The notes under the pieces were generated by a model. That model saw nothing but the letters and a program-made list of their open reading frames with translations. It was not told the origin of the DNA and did not search any database. From NCBI GenBank assembly GCA_949317995.1, contig OX439047.1, positions 46,377,505 to 46,441,504 on the forward strand: a stretch of 64,000 nucleotides of DNA, in the 5' to 3' direction. Position 1 is the stretch's first letter. Each line of letters opens with the position of its first letter. Of this stretch, positions 37,248 through 52,200 are shown in pieces. Source of the stretch: Acholoe squamosa. Taxonomy: Eukaryota > Annelida > Polychaeta > Phyllodocida > Polynoidae. The position numbers and the translations under genes are program-made.

Positions 37248-40200
37248 AACAATATTCCTTTATTGCCTCTAAATGGTACAATCAGGTATTCATTGGAAAA
37301 TTGGAAATTTCAGACATTACCCATAGGCCATATCATACACTCAACATTGATAATTCTACAGTGCTTAATGGTTCCAGCCCGCACACACAAAGCCATTACA
37401 CTAGTATTGTACAATGTACCATAAATCACACTACAGACCATTTCATGGAAACATCAACTTAAAATTCATTTCAGAGCAAACACAGATCTCCTAGGGGCTA
37501 TAAATATAGTTACTGTAAACACATAAGCCGCATGACATGACATACAATGAGTATAAGATGCACCCTGCATTGAAGGAAGGCGCCTGAAGGAAAAGCTATA
37601 AGGCGCACTTATACAGGCCAGTGCTGTCAGAGAAAACACTCAGATAGTTACTGTATTGGTCTGTATTAGTGACCAGGCGCTCATTAATTTCAACCAGACT
37701 ATACCCCTGGCACTTATATAAGACCGGCGCTACTTAGATTATAGTGTGTTTTGAAATTTCAATACAATTGAACCCCAGCGCTTATTTAAGACTGGCACTT
37801 ATTCAAGACCAGCACTTATTCAAGACCGGCGCTAATTCAAGACCCTGGCGCTTATACAGGCCAATACAGTGTTGCTTTTATACATCTACCGTAAGACCCT
37901 GATCATAAGCTGACCCCAGTCATAAGCCGGGGGTAGAGTTTGAAGAAATATTATAAGCCGATTTTGGGGTAAAATTTTAACCATTTTCTATTTATTCTAT
38001 AATAATAAAACCCCGGTCATAAGCCGGGGGTAGACTTTGGGAGATATTTAGAAGCCGAATTTGTTCAAGAATAGAAAATAAAAACCGGCTTATGACCGGG
38101 GTTTTACGGTAATGCTGCTTTTATACAATTAATGTTCGTTGTCAGAACCGTGTTTAACCATGTCTCCCTTAAAGGGGGGCTAGCATGGTGATTCTCAACA
38201 TGAGTACCGGTTCAATGATCGTTCATAAAATCACGGGACCCAGCGGAAAAAAAGCGCGACGCCCTGATTGGTCAAGGGGTGATCACGGGACTTTTTAATG
38301 CGGGCGTGCTTTAGCATGCTAGCCCCCCCCCCTTTAAGAGGAACCTCCAAACAAGGTCACTCAGTCTGGAGGTTCCTGCCCGGCCCGACTCAAAAAAATA
38401 CATGGCCCATATAGCCAGCATAATAACGATTCAGAAGAGTGCTGGTACATGTCTGTGTGATGTCTCAAATGAAAAATATGAGCAATTTTGTAAAAGCCAC
38501 TTTAGCATTGTGAAAGATACGGGCAGCGTGGACGCCCACAGCGAGTGTCATCTCTACCTAGAGGTCTATCCAATTTCACCTTATTCAAAAGAAATGGGGT
38601 AAGCAGGCATAAAAAAAAAACATTTCAAGCGTCCTAATCAGGACGTACCCATTTTAAACATTGTACCCCCTGCAAACATTAATGTAAGTTTAAATGCTAC
38701 ATCGGTGGAATAACAATCTACATCATTCACCAAGTATAAAATTCTCATTTCTGAAAGGAACCAATTATTTCATTCATTGAAGACTAGGGGTCAGCTCCTC
38801 CCTTCCCTTTTCCTTTCCATCATATGTAACAATCATTAGTCTACATTGCTCATTGGAGGCCTGTATCATTCATAACATAATATGTATACTTGGATATTAT
38901 TTAATTATATTTTCCCTTATCTACAGACGGCTGTGGAACTTCCTGCTGCTGATCCGGAAGTCATTCATGTCACTTACGCAATGTGCTGAGAAAAGGAAAG
39001 CAGAAGTAAAAGAACTCCTGAAACTGAACCTAAGGTATTGTATAGTACATTGCTCTTATGGGTACAATTTAATAATTATTGTTAAAAGCCTGCCAGTCCA
39101 TTATACTCTGCACCTTGGGTCATTACTGCTTAGTTGAGACATGAGACCACTGATAACAAAACCTAAATCTTCACATTTCATACCTATGCCTGACTGATTC
39201 TTTGCCCACTTCTTGTCCTTGCAAATTAAAACAATAAACTCGTTAATTTTGTTATCAAGGTTTGATACTTTTTTCACCACTTGTCAAAGTCAACTGTAGT
39301 TGACAAATATTGACAGTTATTGACACATATCGACTTCTCCCATACCAGTGAGGAGGTATGGGCTGAGTCTGTGGACTCATGCACAGTTGACACCATCCTG
39401 TCACCATTTCCAGACGAGGAAGAGGAAAGGTATTGAGTTGATTAAGTGGATTAAAATGCGCGCAACCAGCCAATCTAACATTGTAGAAACTCCAATAGAG
39501 GGGGTGTGGCCTGTCTTCACCCTGTAGCAAGTCTAAATCACTATGATTCAGAATCATTCTGATCATTAAGAATATTCCCAAACTCATTAAGACCAATCTG
39601 AAGAGGAGCTTTATACGTCTAACATTTCACCCTACTATTTCAGGTATTTCATTTTAGGATGAGAAAAGTAATATGACATATTTTGATAGTCTTGCTTTAG
39701 GAACAGACAAGCCACAGTCCTGCCTAACAGACTCTAATAGTTACAGAGCTTATCAGCAGATATCAGAGCTAAACAGTGCTGCATGAAATGCAATGAATGA
39801 GAATATAACATATTTTCAAAACTCTTTACACTACATAAACATATATTGCACCAGCACCTACAACTTTACCATTAGTTTAGTTTTTGGTTGAAGGATAATC
39901 TGCATCAGTCCTTTTTTTGTTCACAGTAGATAAAGTAGAATGTACATGTGTCATATGATTTAACTTAGGTTCAAGGTTATTTAGATGTAACTGGGACTGC
40001 ACTAATACCTCAGTAAAGGTCTGTCCAGCGGTAAGTACTACTTTAATAGGTATAAGTAATGTTAATTTACACAATTTAACATTTACCCTAGTTAAGGCCA
40101 GATATAGACACACAATTAGTTTCCTCATAGACTGTACTGTTCGTTTGAAGCAATGATTCCACTGCAGTCGATGTTAAAGCCTGACTGGTCAACAAGGAAA

Positions 40201-43200
40201 ATGTGTATAACTGAAGGACAGGTCAAATCCTATTCATGGCTAAACAATATGTCAGTGGAAACAATGCTTTAGGAACGTTTCTAAGTAGGATCTCTCGTGA
40301 GCTTGAAATACCTATTTTGTGCGAGTATCGATAAGACATGGTAGTTATAACGTGAATGACTTAGGAGAGCTAGATAGAAAACTAAGGCACCATGCAGATA
40401 TGTAAAAATCCCTATTAGAAGTTGTATATAAAATCTGCATGACACGTAAGAACACAAACATGTTCAACTTACTTCCCGTCAAATTATTCACCCATCTAAG
40501 TCTCTTCACATGATAATTTATTCTGCACACACATAAAAGCTTACACTGAATCAATATACATACTCTTATATTTACATGAGTGTACTTATCTTAACAGCCA
40601 TGAATGGGATTGATAAGAATTGATAGTTTTTAATGCTTAGTATATCTGCGGTATGATGATTTTATTAACCTATTTCCTAAAGATTTATTTGGTTCTGATG
40701 CAAGAAAACATAATGCTTTCAGTACTGCCGTTAAGCAAGAACAGACTAAGAGGTGCGTATCTAGTTAGGGATTTTAGAATTGCTAGTAATGATAATTAGA
40801 TTAATTTACATTGGCATAATTTGTGTTTGACAAGAAAAAGAGATTTAAAGAATTGTACTCTTAAGATATATTACGAGACAGAGTGCAGTTAGGCCATTAT
40901 AAGGATAGAGTTAAAACGAGAGACTTTCTCTACTTAACATTGACTAACTTCTAATAATTATTGTGTAATATGGCTATGTAAACTAATCCACCCCATAAAG
41001 CTGATTTGGGGGTATTTGGCATAACATGTACTGTAATTACTGTAAAAGTATTATTGATAACACCAAATTATTCAAATATCGGAATCGCATAAAACCCTTT
41101 TTTGATGTGCAAGATGTAGGCTTTTTCAAGCCTCAGCAATGCCAATATATAACGGGTACTACAGTTCTATCAACCACTGTCAAGAATTTAAATCAGTTTT
41201 TAGAGTACCCAAATAGTATCTTTATAATATATAGGAACTTTCGTGTATACAAATTCAATAGAAAGACCATTTATGTATGTATATTCATAGCATCGTTAGT
41301 AATTGAGTGATAACTTTGTTCAGAGTATAATCATTAGTAAGTTTAACATTTGCCTACTTGTTATCTACATATGTAAGTTGCTGTACCGTACACATCGTGA
41401 TTTCTAAATATCTCATTACTCTCTGAGTATGAACAATAAATATAAAACCATGTTTGGTCTGAAATATAGGGTGGCTGCCATGGACCCACTGACGATGTGT
41501 CGGTCATTTCATTACGTCATCGATGGTGTCCTCCCATTCCTACAGGCATGTTCAGTTTTTATCATTCATTATCATACTAATTTTTCCTATGACAATCTAC
41601 TTGATTCTTTCAAACTACCCATATTAGTGACCTATTTTAGGATGTGAGAACATATGGTCAATTGCAGTGAAGTGGGGTCACTAGCCTTAAAAAAGTGAAA
41701 ATTTTAAAATGCTTTGAACAACTTGAACTTTTCCATGCATAAGATAGACATATCAAGGGATATAACCTGTAAGTTGGGAACACTAATATTGATAAATAGT
41801 GACACCAGCTCAAAATCAAATATATAACACTAAATCCTAAGGAAGTTTGGCTAAAAGAGGTCATTTTCTACGAGCATAGTTTGTTTATGATATAATGGTC
41901 ATATTCATTCCGAATTCATTTTCCATATGCACCTCCATCGTCATTTATCAAAAAAATTTGTTCATATCCAATTGACAATCGAATCTAGAGTTTTAGAGGT
42001 ATGTAACTATGTGTGGCACGTATGGTTCCATGTGGTACATGCCGTTCTGTGCCCCTTTTGGACAGGAAAATCATGATATACTCCAAATTTTTGGTACAAA
42101 ATTATCAGAAATCATATTACTGAGTCCTTCTATAAGTGTCTTTTAATGAGACAATTATTTCTCATCATATCCCAATGATGAATTCACAATTAAGTCAAAC
42201 CTTTGGCATGTATGGTTCCTCTAAAACTACCCAAATCCATTTTGATTTATATAGATGGAGTTGGTAGCCTACATGTTCAAAGCTATGATTATCCTTCTGT
42301 ACTGCCTTACTGTAGACACATGAGGTATTCTTAATATCTATTTGAATCTTATTTAAGTAATGTTAATTTTGTTCTAGGGTGCTCTTCAAAATGAGGCACA
42401 TACGGTTCCCTTTTAGCTACACCACAGGGTTTTTGGCCCCAGCTTTTTAGAGATAAAAGGAATGATTGTTATATGTGATAACATAGATCATGGGACATTG
42501 ATAGATAAAGAAATGGCTCACTTTTCTTGGTAATTTTGTTTTCTATGGACGTTTAAGTGATAGAAATAAAGAAAACATGCTAAAAATACCCCCAGAATAC
42601 ACCATGTATCACAGGCTGCTGTTTTAGATATTGCTTATAGATGGGTAAAAGTAGGGTAAACATGAAAGCTTATTAATGGCCTGATCCAATGGAAATGGTA
42701 AAATTGGAATGTATTCAGTTTTTAATCCAATTTACCCCCTTCCCTTGACAAAATATCAGTTTGACCCCATCTTAGTGCAATTGACCATATATATGTTAGT
42801 GTCTTATTCTATTATTTCAGACATTCTATACATGTTCCTTCGTCCTGAAGGGTCGCAGAAGTAAACGTGAAACAGAGGTAGCTCACTATCTGGCTCTGGG
42901 CCTGCAGGTAATGATTTATGGCAGTTTCTGTTCATACTTTCTCAATATCCACAAAGGCTCAATTACAAGGCCAACGACCCTATGCAAGAGCTATATCATA
43001 TTCTTTCCTAAAGTATAAAGTCAAGAGTCTCAACTCTTTCAAAATGACCCATTCTCATCTAAAACGCTTAGCTGCTTCTACACAAATTGACAGAACTTGG
43101 GAAATCATAACATTAGGAGAAAATCCCTTTTTTCAAATTCATGTCTTCAGCTACATTTTGGTATTTTATATGATGAAATACTTCAAATGGCTACATAAAT

Positions 43201-46200
43201 ATGGGTACGAACAATCCCTGATTGTTGGACTTATTGATCAGGACAGTTACCTGAGCCACCCACCTGACAATAACTCTACACATGCACCCAGGTGGTGCGA
43301 ACTCACACACTCTCACCTGTTGGACAGGTGTACCCTGGCATAGCTATGCAGCAAGCCTAAGGGCACCTACATGTACTCCTCCACACTGCTGTGTTTTTTG
43401 TTTTTTTAGCCATAATGGTTAACTGTTTAGTTTGCAATACTGCTTACTATGGAAACAAGAAACATTGCCCAAACTGTGGGGTATTGAACCACAAGTACAA
43501 GACTCAGGAGAGGAGTAACATGGATTCTCAGGAGGAGCAGGAGGAGGTGAGTCAGGGACATGCTAACATGGCCACCCCCCTGCAACCCCCAAGGCAGCAT
43601 GGTTCACCTACTGATAGCAGTCAGCTGAGTAAGTCACATACTTCCCCTGAAACTATCATTAGACATAGAATGGCAGCAGCTGAAGAAAAGGCAGAGTTAC
43701 TTAGAAGGAAAGGGGAACTGTTAGGCTTACAAGAGAGGTTAGCCATGATAGAACTTGAGAATGCAGAGCTTGAACAATCTTATATTGAATCATTGAATGA
43801 TATTACTGCCAAACAGAATGCTGCCAGGCAGAAGCGGCAGGCTGCATTCGTAAATTTCAATGATTTGGCTGCACCCAGAGGCACTGTTCACCCGGAATAT
43901 GGATTTACGAACACAGCCAGCGGTCGTCAAGGAGACGTAGCGTCTGGTTCACTCACAGAAGGCCGGGGTGCGAATTACAGCGAGACAGAGGGCGACAGGC
44001 AGTTTATGAACGCTGCCGGGGACGCAGGACGCAGCCAGCCCGGTCCACTCACAGGGCGCAGTAGGGCGGACTACGGCGAGACGCTCGACGACAGGCAGTT
44101 TACGAACGCGGCCGGGGAGGAGAACGCGGCCGGTCCGATCTACTCACGGAACGCCGGGGTGCAAATTATAGCAAGACGCAGGGCGACAGGGCGGACTACG
44201 GCTCGACGCTCGACGACAGGCAGTTTACGAACGCGGCCGGGGGAGGAGGACGCGGCCGGCCCGATCTACTCACGGAACGCCGAGGTGCGAATTACAGTGA
44301 GACGCTCGACGACAGAGGATTTACGAACGCACCCGGGGAGGAGGACGCGGACAGTCCGGTCTACACACAGGGCGCAGGATTACGGCGAGACGCTCAACGC
44401 AGCGTTTACGAACGCACCCAGGGGAGGAGGACGCGGACACACGAGGCGCCGTGGTGCGGATTACGGTGAAACTCGACAGGAACAAGCTCCAGCGATGTCC
44501 CAACATGGCGGCACTTCCTCTATGGGTGTGCCAGAGCATTTGCAAAATGAATTTAGGCAGTTTTCAGCTGATAGACAGCCCAGACTGCTTAACCAAAGCC
44601 AACCAGGTCCAGTAGGGGGGAGTTCAGGTGTACACACAGCAGTACAGGACCCACCACAGTTGTACTACCTGGATGGTACCCCCTACACTGGGACTCTACC
44701 TACCCAGCAACAACAACAAAGGATGACACCACCCCATTTCCCCCCTTCAGCTACTATTCAATCAGGCCTAGCCTCTGCTGGTCTGACAGCTAAGAGTATG
44801 GGGGTGGAAGGAGACCTGGCTGGGTATTTAGATGCTAAAGATCAAGGTGATTTGTTGTCTACTTTGTTTAAAATTGGAGAAGCCACAAAGAAAAAAAGGT
44901 CACAACACTTTATGGGATGACATGTGTTCATGAGAAACTTGCTATTGCCAACCTTCCCCAATGGTCAGCCAAAAGTTATGGGGATCACATGAGGTTTGTT
45001 GCTAGGAAAGGTCTAAATGCTTCATATACATCTAGCGCACTAGCAAAATACGAACACGATGTTACCACTAGGGTAATTTCGGGAGAGCTTGCTGGTTTTC
45101 AGACAGCCGAACATGCATCAGTGTCTGATAACCTAGGTTCCGACAGCTTACAAGTGGTTCATGACCTCAGGGCTGAATTAACTAAATTAAAAGCCAGCTC
45201 GAAGCAAAGCGGGAAAGGCAAAAGTAACCAGTCACAGAATAGAATTAATTGCCCAGCCGACGTGTGTGCTTTGTATAATTTCACCCGCTGTGGGTACAAT
45301 CCGTGTAACAGATCACATGTATGTGCACTATGCAGGGGCCCCCACCAAGCAAAAGGAGGGTGCAAGAACCAGGCAACTACAGCAAGCAGTACAGCCAATG
45401 CAAGGGGTGGGGGCTCCACTCTCTTCGTTCCACCCGCACAACATAACATAACTTGATGTGAAACCGTCCCGACATGTAACATAGCATTTCAAAGTTGTTA
45501 TAGCCCAGCAGCCAATTTGGTAGATACTCTCTGCGACAGGGACTCGCTCATTTGTACCTCCAGTCTGTCCGAATTGTTGTCTGCTTATGGAGACTATGCT
45601 CCCATGTGGGACATTAGATCTTCTCATACACTCAAAGGAGTGAAGTCCCAGATGAAACCAGCTGGATGGCTATCTATGTTAAGCGGCGGTCCCAATTTAG
45701 TTTTTGGCATTAACGCATGGGATTACGACTCACATTTTCTCTTAGACGGCATGATGCATGGGTTTAAACTAGTAGACCCAGGTTCACCTATCCCATCATA
45801 CAGTACTAAAAACTATGTACCCAAGGAAGCTAAGAGCTTCATCGATGAATTGTTAAATCTGAAGTCGAACAAGGGAAACTGTCAAAAGTGCAGTCACCCC
45901 CTACATGCATTCTTTCTATAAATTCTCATATGAGCGAAACTTTTCAACACTTCAGCTACACAAGTGTTGACAATGTATCTAGGGTTCTAAAACCGGGTAT
46001 GTTTATGGCCGTCACAGACATATCAGCGGCATATCGTTCTATCATGATAAGACCTAAAGACAGGCAATACCAAGGACTAAAGTGGTCGCTTGATTCCGAG
46101 GAAGTTTATTTGGTGGACAACTTTGTATCGTTTGGTACAAGAATGACAGCTTTCCTTTTTAATAGGATAACGGATAGCATCACTCGCTACATGAGAGCGA

Positions 46201-49200
46201 ATGGTTATTACTGCTTTAACTACCTCGACGACCTACTTACCACGGGCAACTCGTTTGAAGAGTGCCAACAAGCTCAATTATTCCTGCACAGCATTCTACA
46301 CTCGTTGGGATTTTATGTGTCTTATAAGAAGGTACTGTCCCCTGCACAAGTACAAATATACTTAGGAATTCAGATTGACTCAGTGGAGATGCGACTCCGA
46401 TTACCAGATGATAAGGTCAAAAAGCTGCACAGTGAGCTTAGTTTCTTCGCAGGTCGCCATAAGGCAACAAAGAAACAACTGCGCTGCTTATGTGGAATCT
46501 TGTCTCATTGCTCTACCCTGGTACGTGGAGGTCGCACATTCTCCCATCGTGTTATAGCTATGTTATCAGTGTTCACCAGCAGCAAGCGTTATATAACTTT
46601 GTCAAAAGAGTTCTTCAAAGACCTAGATTGGTGGACGAGGTTCGCTGAGTGGTTCAACGGAGAAGCAAAAATTGTAGCGAATATTCCACCAGCTCGCTGT
46701 GATTTATACATGGACGCCGTAAATGCAGGCTATGGCATACACTACGGCAAAGATTGGTTGTGTGCGGGTTGGAGGTGTCACATCAGTATGAACATTGACA
46801 GACATGGTCATTGTTTGCCTGCCCCTAGCCAATTTGTCCCGGAGAACATAAACATTAGGGAACTTTATCCTATATTAATGGCTATTAGCAGATGGGGTCC
46901 CTCATGGCGGAACAAAAAGGTCATCTGTTACACGGACAACACCCATGTAGTTAGTGCTTTAAACCAGGGTAAAAGTGTCAATGCCAGGGCCATGGATTTC
47001 CTACGGGAACTGTTTTGGCTTACCGTCTTGTATAATTGCCACATTGTTGCATTCCATGTACCCGGTAAACTTAACATTATCGCAGACGCACTGTCTCGAG
47101 TCCTATATTACCCACATAACCTTCCATTGTCTTTATGTTGTAGCGACTGCTAAGTTATGTGAAGAATTGGATTTGAAAGCAGCAGTTGCTAGAGCACACG
47201 CTTGGAGTGTATCCACATGGAAGACCAAGTGCAGCCAATGGAAACGCTTTATTGCATTTTGCACCATTTCTGCTTCAGTGCCTTTACCAACTTCAGCTAA
47301 GACACTATGTCGCTACATAGTTTATCTCTCTGCAGATCTGAAGTATAGCACTATTGATAATTATGTCAGCTCGGTGATCAGCCTCAATGCTCACTACGGA
47401 CATGACATTACTTGGATAAGGTCCAACTTTATGTTTAAATGCACCATGTCGGGACTTAGAAGAATACTTGGGGATCCTATCCCAATTAGGACTACTTTGT
47501 CAGTTTCTCAATTACTCGCTATGTTCAAGAACGTTGATTTGTTTGCACCCGATCAGCTAGCTATGTGGGCGTGCATAGTTACTAGTTTCAGGACTCTTCT
47601 AAGGAAAAGCAATCTGGTGGTGGATAGTTGTGCTAAGGCTTCACCACACTTCCTAAGACGGAACTCAGTTTCATTCACCAGCTGGGGTATGATAATAACA
47701 GTATCAAGCTCCAAAACTATACAGTTCGGACAAAGAGTCCACCACATCCCAGTGGTAGCTTCCCCAGACTCTCCACTATGTGCCGTATCACTTCTCAAAA
47801 GGCACTTCGACATTACTCCAACAACGGACCCAGAGGCACCAGCCTTTCTAATCCGTAAAGGCAACCGCTTAGTTCCCCTACAATACCCACCATTATTGTC
47901 GTTTCTGAAACGACTGCTAAGATCCATAGGATTGGACACAGAAAGGGCAGGAGTCCATTCACTAAGGCGTTCTGGCGCGGCATTCATGCATCTGTGCGGA
48001 ATTCCACTGGAGGACATACGTTACACAGGGGACTGGTCCAGTTTATCAGCCCTGCTGTACCTAGCTAAACCCTTCAACACAAGAGTCAGTGTAGACAGTG
48101 TAATCGCCAAGGCTTTGAAAGTCTCATTCTAATAGACTTATACGCAGATATGTACAAACAGTGAGAATTCATAAAAATGTTTGATTCTAGTGGTGCCAGA
48201 GTTATTTGGACTCGGTTAAGGCCAGACCGCATACCTTCGTCCTCATTACTTCCAGAATCAATGGGTACGAACAATCCCTGATTGTTGGACTTATTGATCA
48301 GGACAGTTACCTGAGCCACCCACCTGACAATAACTCTACACATGCACCCAGGTGGTGCGAACTCACACACTCTCACCTGTTGGACAGGTGTACCCTGGCA
48401 TAGCTATGCAGCAAGCCTAAGGGCACCTACATGTACTGTGGGTTTTTTTTATGTATTTTTTCTTATATTACACTCGTTCTGTTATTACTCGTTAATAAAT
48501 GAAGGCCGGAGTTATTTGGACTCGGTTAAGGCCAGACCGCATACCTTCGTCCTCATTACTTCCAGAATCAATAAGATCTCAAACATGGGATGTCAGCAAC
48601 ATGGAGCAATTCAGGATAGCCTTTCAATCAATTATGTATTGAAATATTGTGGCATAATGCATAGAAATTGCCATTTTTGGAAAAAAAAATAATTTTACAT
48701 GACATAATCATCCATAATCTTGGATCTGGAAGGGATAATTCAATTCTGTTTTCAGTTATTAAAACCTTATGGACAGGTTTATAATATAGAGTAACTTTTA
48801 TTCAAAAAGAAAAGAAATTATGGTTTCCATGGTAAACCAAATGGCAACACATGTGCTAAACTTAGGGAAAACATTCTTTTTGGATTCTAAATAAGGTCAT
48901 TAAAGAAGGAAAATAGAGTCATGGCTGTAGCATGTACAGCCTATTCAGAAAATGTTACCCTAGACTTGTTTTTGCTTACTTATCTACTCTTTTGGTCATA
49001 TTTCCTTAAATATCGTATTAAGAGCATTTGTGGGTATTTCCCCTAATGTTATGATCTTCCCTGTTTCATCACAAATGCTGTCATTGATTGCTAAACTAAT
49101 GAACATGCATAAGGTCATAAAATGGGCACCAAAGAAAAGAGAATAACTATAGCAACTATGCGTACTTCCAGAACTTCGTTGATAAGGTAGCTCCACTTCT

Positions 49201-52200
49201 CACCAGAGCTGCTGACAAGAAGGTGATGGTAACCGCTCATCGTGCTCTTTTATCAGCCACGAGGGTACCTCTACATGTAAGTATACCAAAGATGCTTTTT
49301 CTGGGGTCTATGAAACTAACTATCTAAGTTTGTATCCATATCTCCAGGCTTTACACGACAGCTAACATACTGATCTTATTTTACCAGATGATGGAGGCAC
49401 TTCAGAGTAGATCTGGTTTGACGCGGAAGGGCGCCCAAAACTCAGATGTCAGAAAGGTAAGGTACCAACGATGTGGAAATTTCAACATGGTTATCTCAAT
49501 AGATATAAGCAGTAGTCAGTAGTTGTCAGTAATACTCTATTATCTAGGTGTATCTTTGGAATCAATGCAGTTCATTCATAGGTTCTATATGTTCCCAAAT
49601 TTGTGCAGGGTATTAATGTCAGATATCATTACAGATTACATCCAAAGCACAACAGGTAGATAAGTATGAAAGCATTGCATGTGTTAGTCGGGGACTATGG
49701 TTCTTTGTATATTGTGCTCCATTTACTTGCTATCCTATATTGGTAAACTCACTTTCCTATATTCGTGTATCAGGATGACACTCTTTAAAATATTTGTAAT
49801 TTAGGACCTGTGTAGGAGGTGAATATATGGCATACCAGAATGGGTATCAGTATGGTATTATGGATCTCAAATGCAATGCATGGTTACTAGTGTAGGGAGC
49901 TCGGGATTATGGTCCAACGTGTCTTACCAATAGAAATGTATGTTGGCTGTACAATGAACAAGGTCTATCGTTATGTGGATTTCATAGCTTACATCAAAAA
50001 CTAAAAGATCAGATTTTTATTTTTGTAAATAAAAGTTCCACTTTATTTTCGGCTATTGCACTGACATTACATCCTTACACTATATTCTAAAATAATGTGC
50101 TTTCCTTATTTACTCTCACAATCTGCCACCTATCTCCATCAATTATCTTCTTATGCGGGGTATTCCTAGCTCGATTTCATTTGTTCCAATTAAATTTCCA
50201 ATCCTAACAGTTTTATACAAACTATGTACTACATGACGGTCTTCATTTCTCTCAAATTATGATAGCCATTGGTTCATCTATTCAACATTTGTGAGTAAAG
50301 TGGTCTAGACTCAATTAAATTCTACCTGTAATTTATCTCCAACAAACTTTTCTAATCGGTTGACAGACGGCAATGATATAATCATGTTTGCTCAAACATT
50401 TATCTATGTCATTTTAGCAATACCAGGAGTATTACAAAGAAGAAAACGACATCAATCTGTACTTTGACAAGTTTGCACGTGGCTACAAATATGTGTATGA
50501 AGGTCAGAATACGGTCCATGCACAACTTGGGATTGACTGTGACATAGGTAAATATTCTGAACATAATTATTTTCTCCCTCAAACAAAGGGGAGTCAACTG
50601 CAGAGCACATGGCACTCTGGTATAATATACGGGGTACATCTCTTTATCATTCATCAATCCTTAGGAATGCTATCATATCAGAATATAATGATTCAAAAAC
50701 CATTGTTTTCCAGAATACACATCACTTGGTAGTGATGAGGAGCTTCCACTTGGAAAGGAATTTCAAAGTCTTGTGTCCCGATTCATCAACAAAGAAAAGA
50801 CCTCTACAGAGGACAAGTACAAAATTGCAAGCAATCTCATACGGCAGCTCTCGTACGTTTCTCTTTGTACCTATTTAATAGTGTTATGATATGTACTAAT
50901 GAAGACCATGATTTATGTGTTATGTTAATATGTTCTACCCTACTTTAGCTTTATCATTGAGTTAACATATGTTTTTATTATTAATATACGTGATTTACAC
51001 TTGTAGGATGTGCACAACTACATGCAATATCATTTTATACCTATGCTGTTATACATGTGTTTTCTACCTAAAGTAGGTATTCCATTGCGTGACTCGGCCA
51101 TAAATTCCGTAATCCGACCGACGCAATTCCGTCAGCCAATTTTTTTTTGATCGGATTATAAAAATCTCACTAAACCGATCACTTTTAATTTTTTTTTAAA
51201 TGATCGGATGAGAAAAACTTTCCGCCAATCAACGGCCGACCGACGCAATGGAATACCTGCTTAAGCTGACCGTTTTCTGATTCTGAATCTGAAGTAATCG
51301 GAATATATTGGATCACACCTCCTTCTATAATCTGTAGATCAAAAAGCGTTGATTTTAGGTCATTAAAATCCGGCTCCATTATGTTCACTCTGCTGTTGTG
51401 AAATGCCCACTTTCTGCCCTTTTCACTTAGATTACATGGACGACCTCCAGGGCTGAGTGAGAATGGCAAGCTCTACCAGGAGCAGCTCGACATCCGTTGT
51501 CTCCAGGTGCTCCGAGCACTTCTACACAACCAGATTGTGCTCATTGACCCTGATGAACCATCCCCCATCTCTGATAACACCAAGGAGTAAGTTATAGTTT
51601 TTACCATTTCTTATTGGGTGGCAACTATTTAAGGGTTTCGTTATTACCGATGCATATACACTTCAGTGATAGGTGTAAATGCAGCACCCATTCAAAGCTT
51701 AATGGAATAATTAACACAACCATATATATATACAGTACATGTAGATTATGAAATTAAAGTATTTATGACAAAATGACATTGTGACATGAAGATATAACAT
51801 CAAGATAAGTTAATATTTCCCCTTCTTATTAACAGGAAGCTTGCCTCGATAAGGGAGCTACAGGAGTTCCTTGTGAATGAGAATCTTATAGAGGTTGTAG
51901 TTCTCCATCTGGACTCAGGTTCAGATGACATAATTAGGGAGGTACTTGGACTTCTATCCAACATGTTGTATCAAGGGAATAGGAAGGTGCAGGTAAGGAT
52001 GCCTCGGTCACTTTTTCTATTTTTGATATTTAAATCCTGTATGGTCCCCTGGTCAAATTCCAGTAATCTTAGTACCTGCATACACATGATAGGCAGACTG
52101 CAAATAATTTATTTTGGTAGTGGCACAAGCACCTTTCCATCCGTTTGAAAGTCTTTTTGTTGTTGTAAATCTAGAGTTAAGTTGACTTTAGTGTGCCATA

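Larger units (their letters stand above)
43201..48572 (+). mobile_element. Element 2: Ngaro/PAT-like tyrosine-recombinase retrotransposon of a second lineage, broken
   Basis: Split direct repeats A1 (43201-43377), B1 (48195-48262), A2 (48261-48437) and B2 (48505-48572) frame a gag-like ORF1 region, an RT-RNase H region and a tyrosine recombinase frame, in that order. A1 and A2 look identical over 177 bases and B1 and B2 differ at about one of 68, so the insertion is young. The coding region appears broken in about one or two places. The proteins are far from those of elements 1 and 3, so this is a separate lineage. Unlike those two it does not lie in (TA)n. It sits in the ITPR-like intron between exons 42 and 43, in the same orientation as the gene. 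Confidence 0.88.

Noticed and set aside
37088-37462. 124-codon frame
   Set aside because: Its middle is an Ile-Tyr run from the (TA)n tract.
42918-43343. 141-codon frame
   Set aside because: It runs from intron sequence into the element 2 A repeat and has no recognisable domain.
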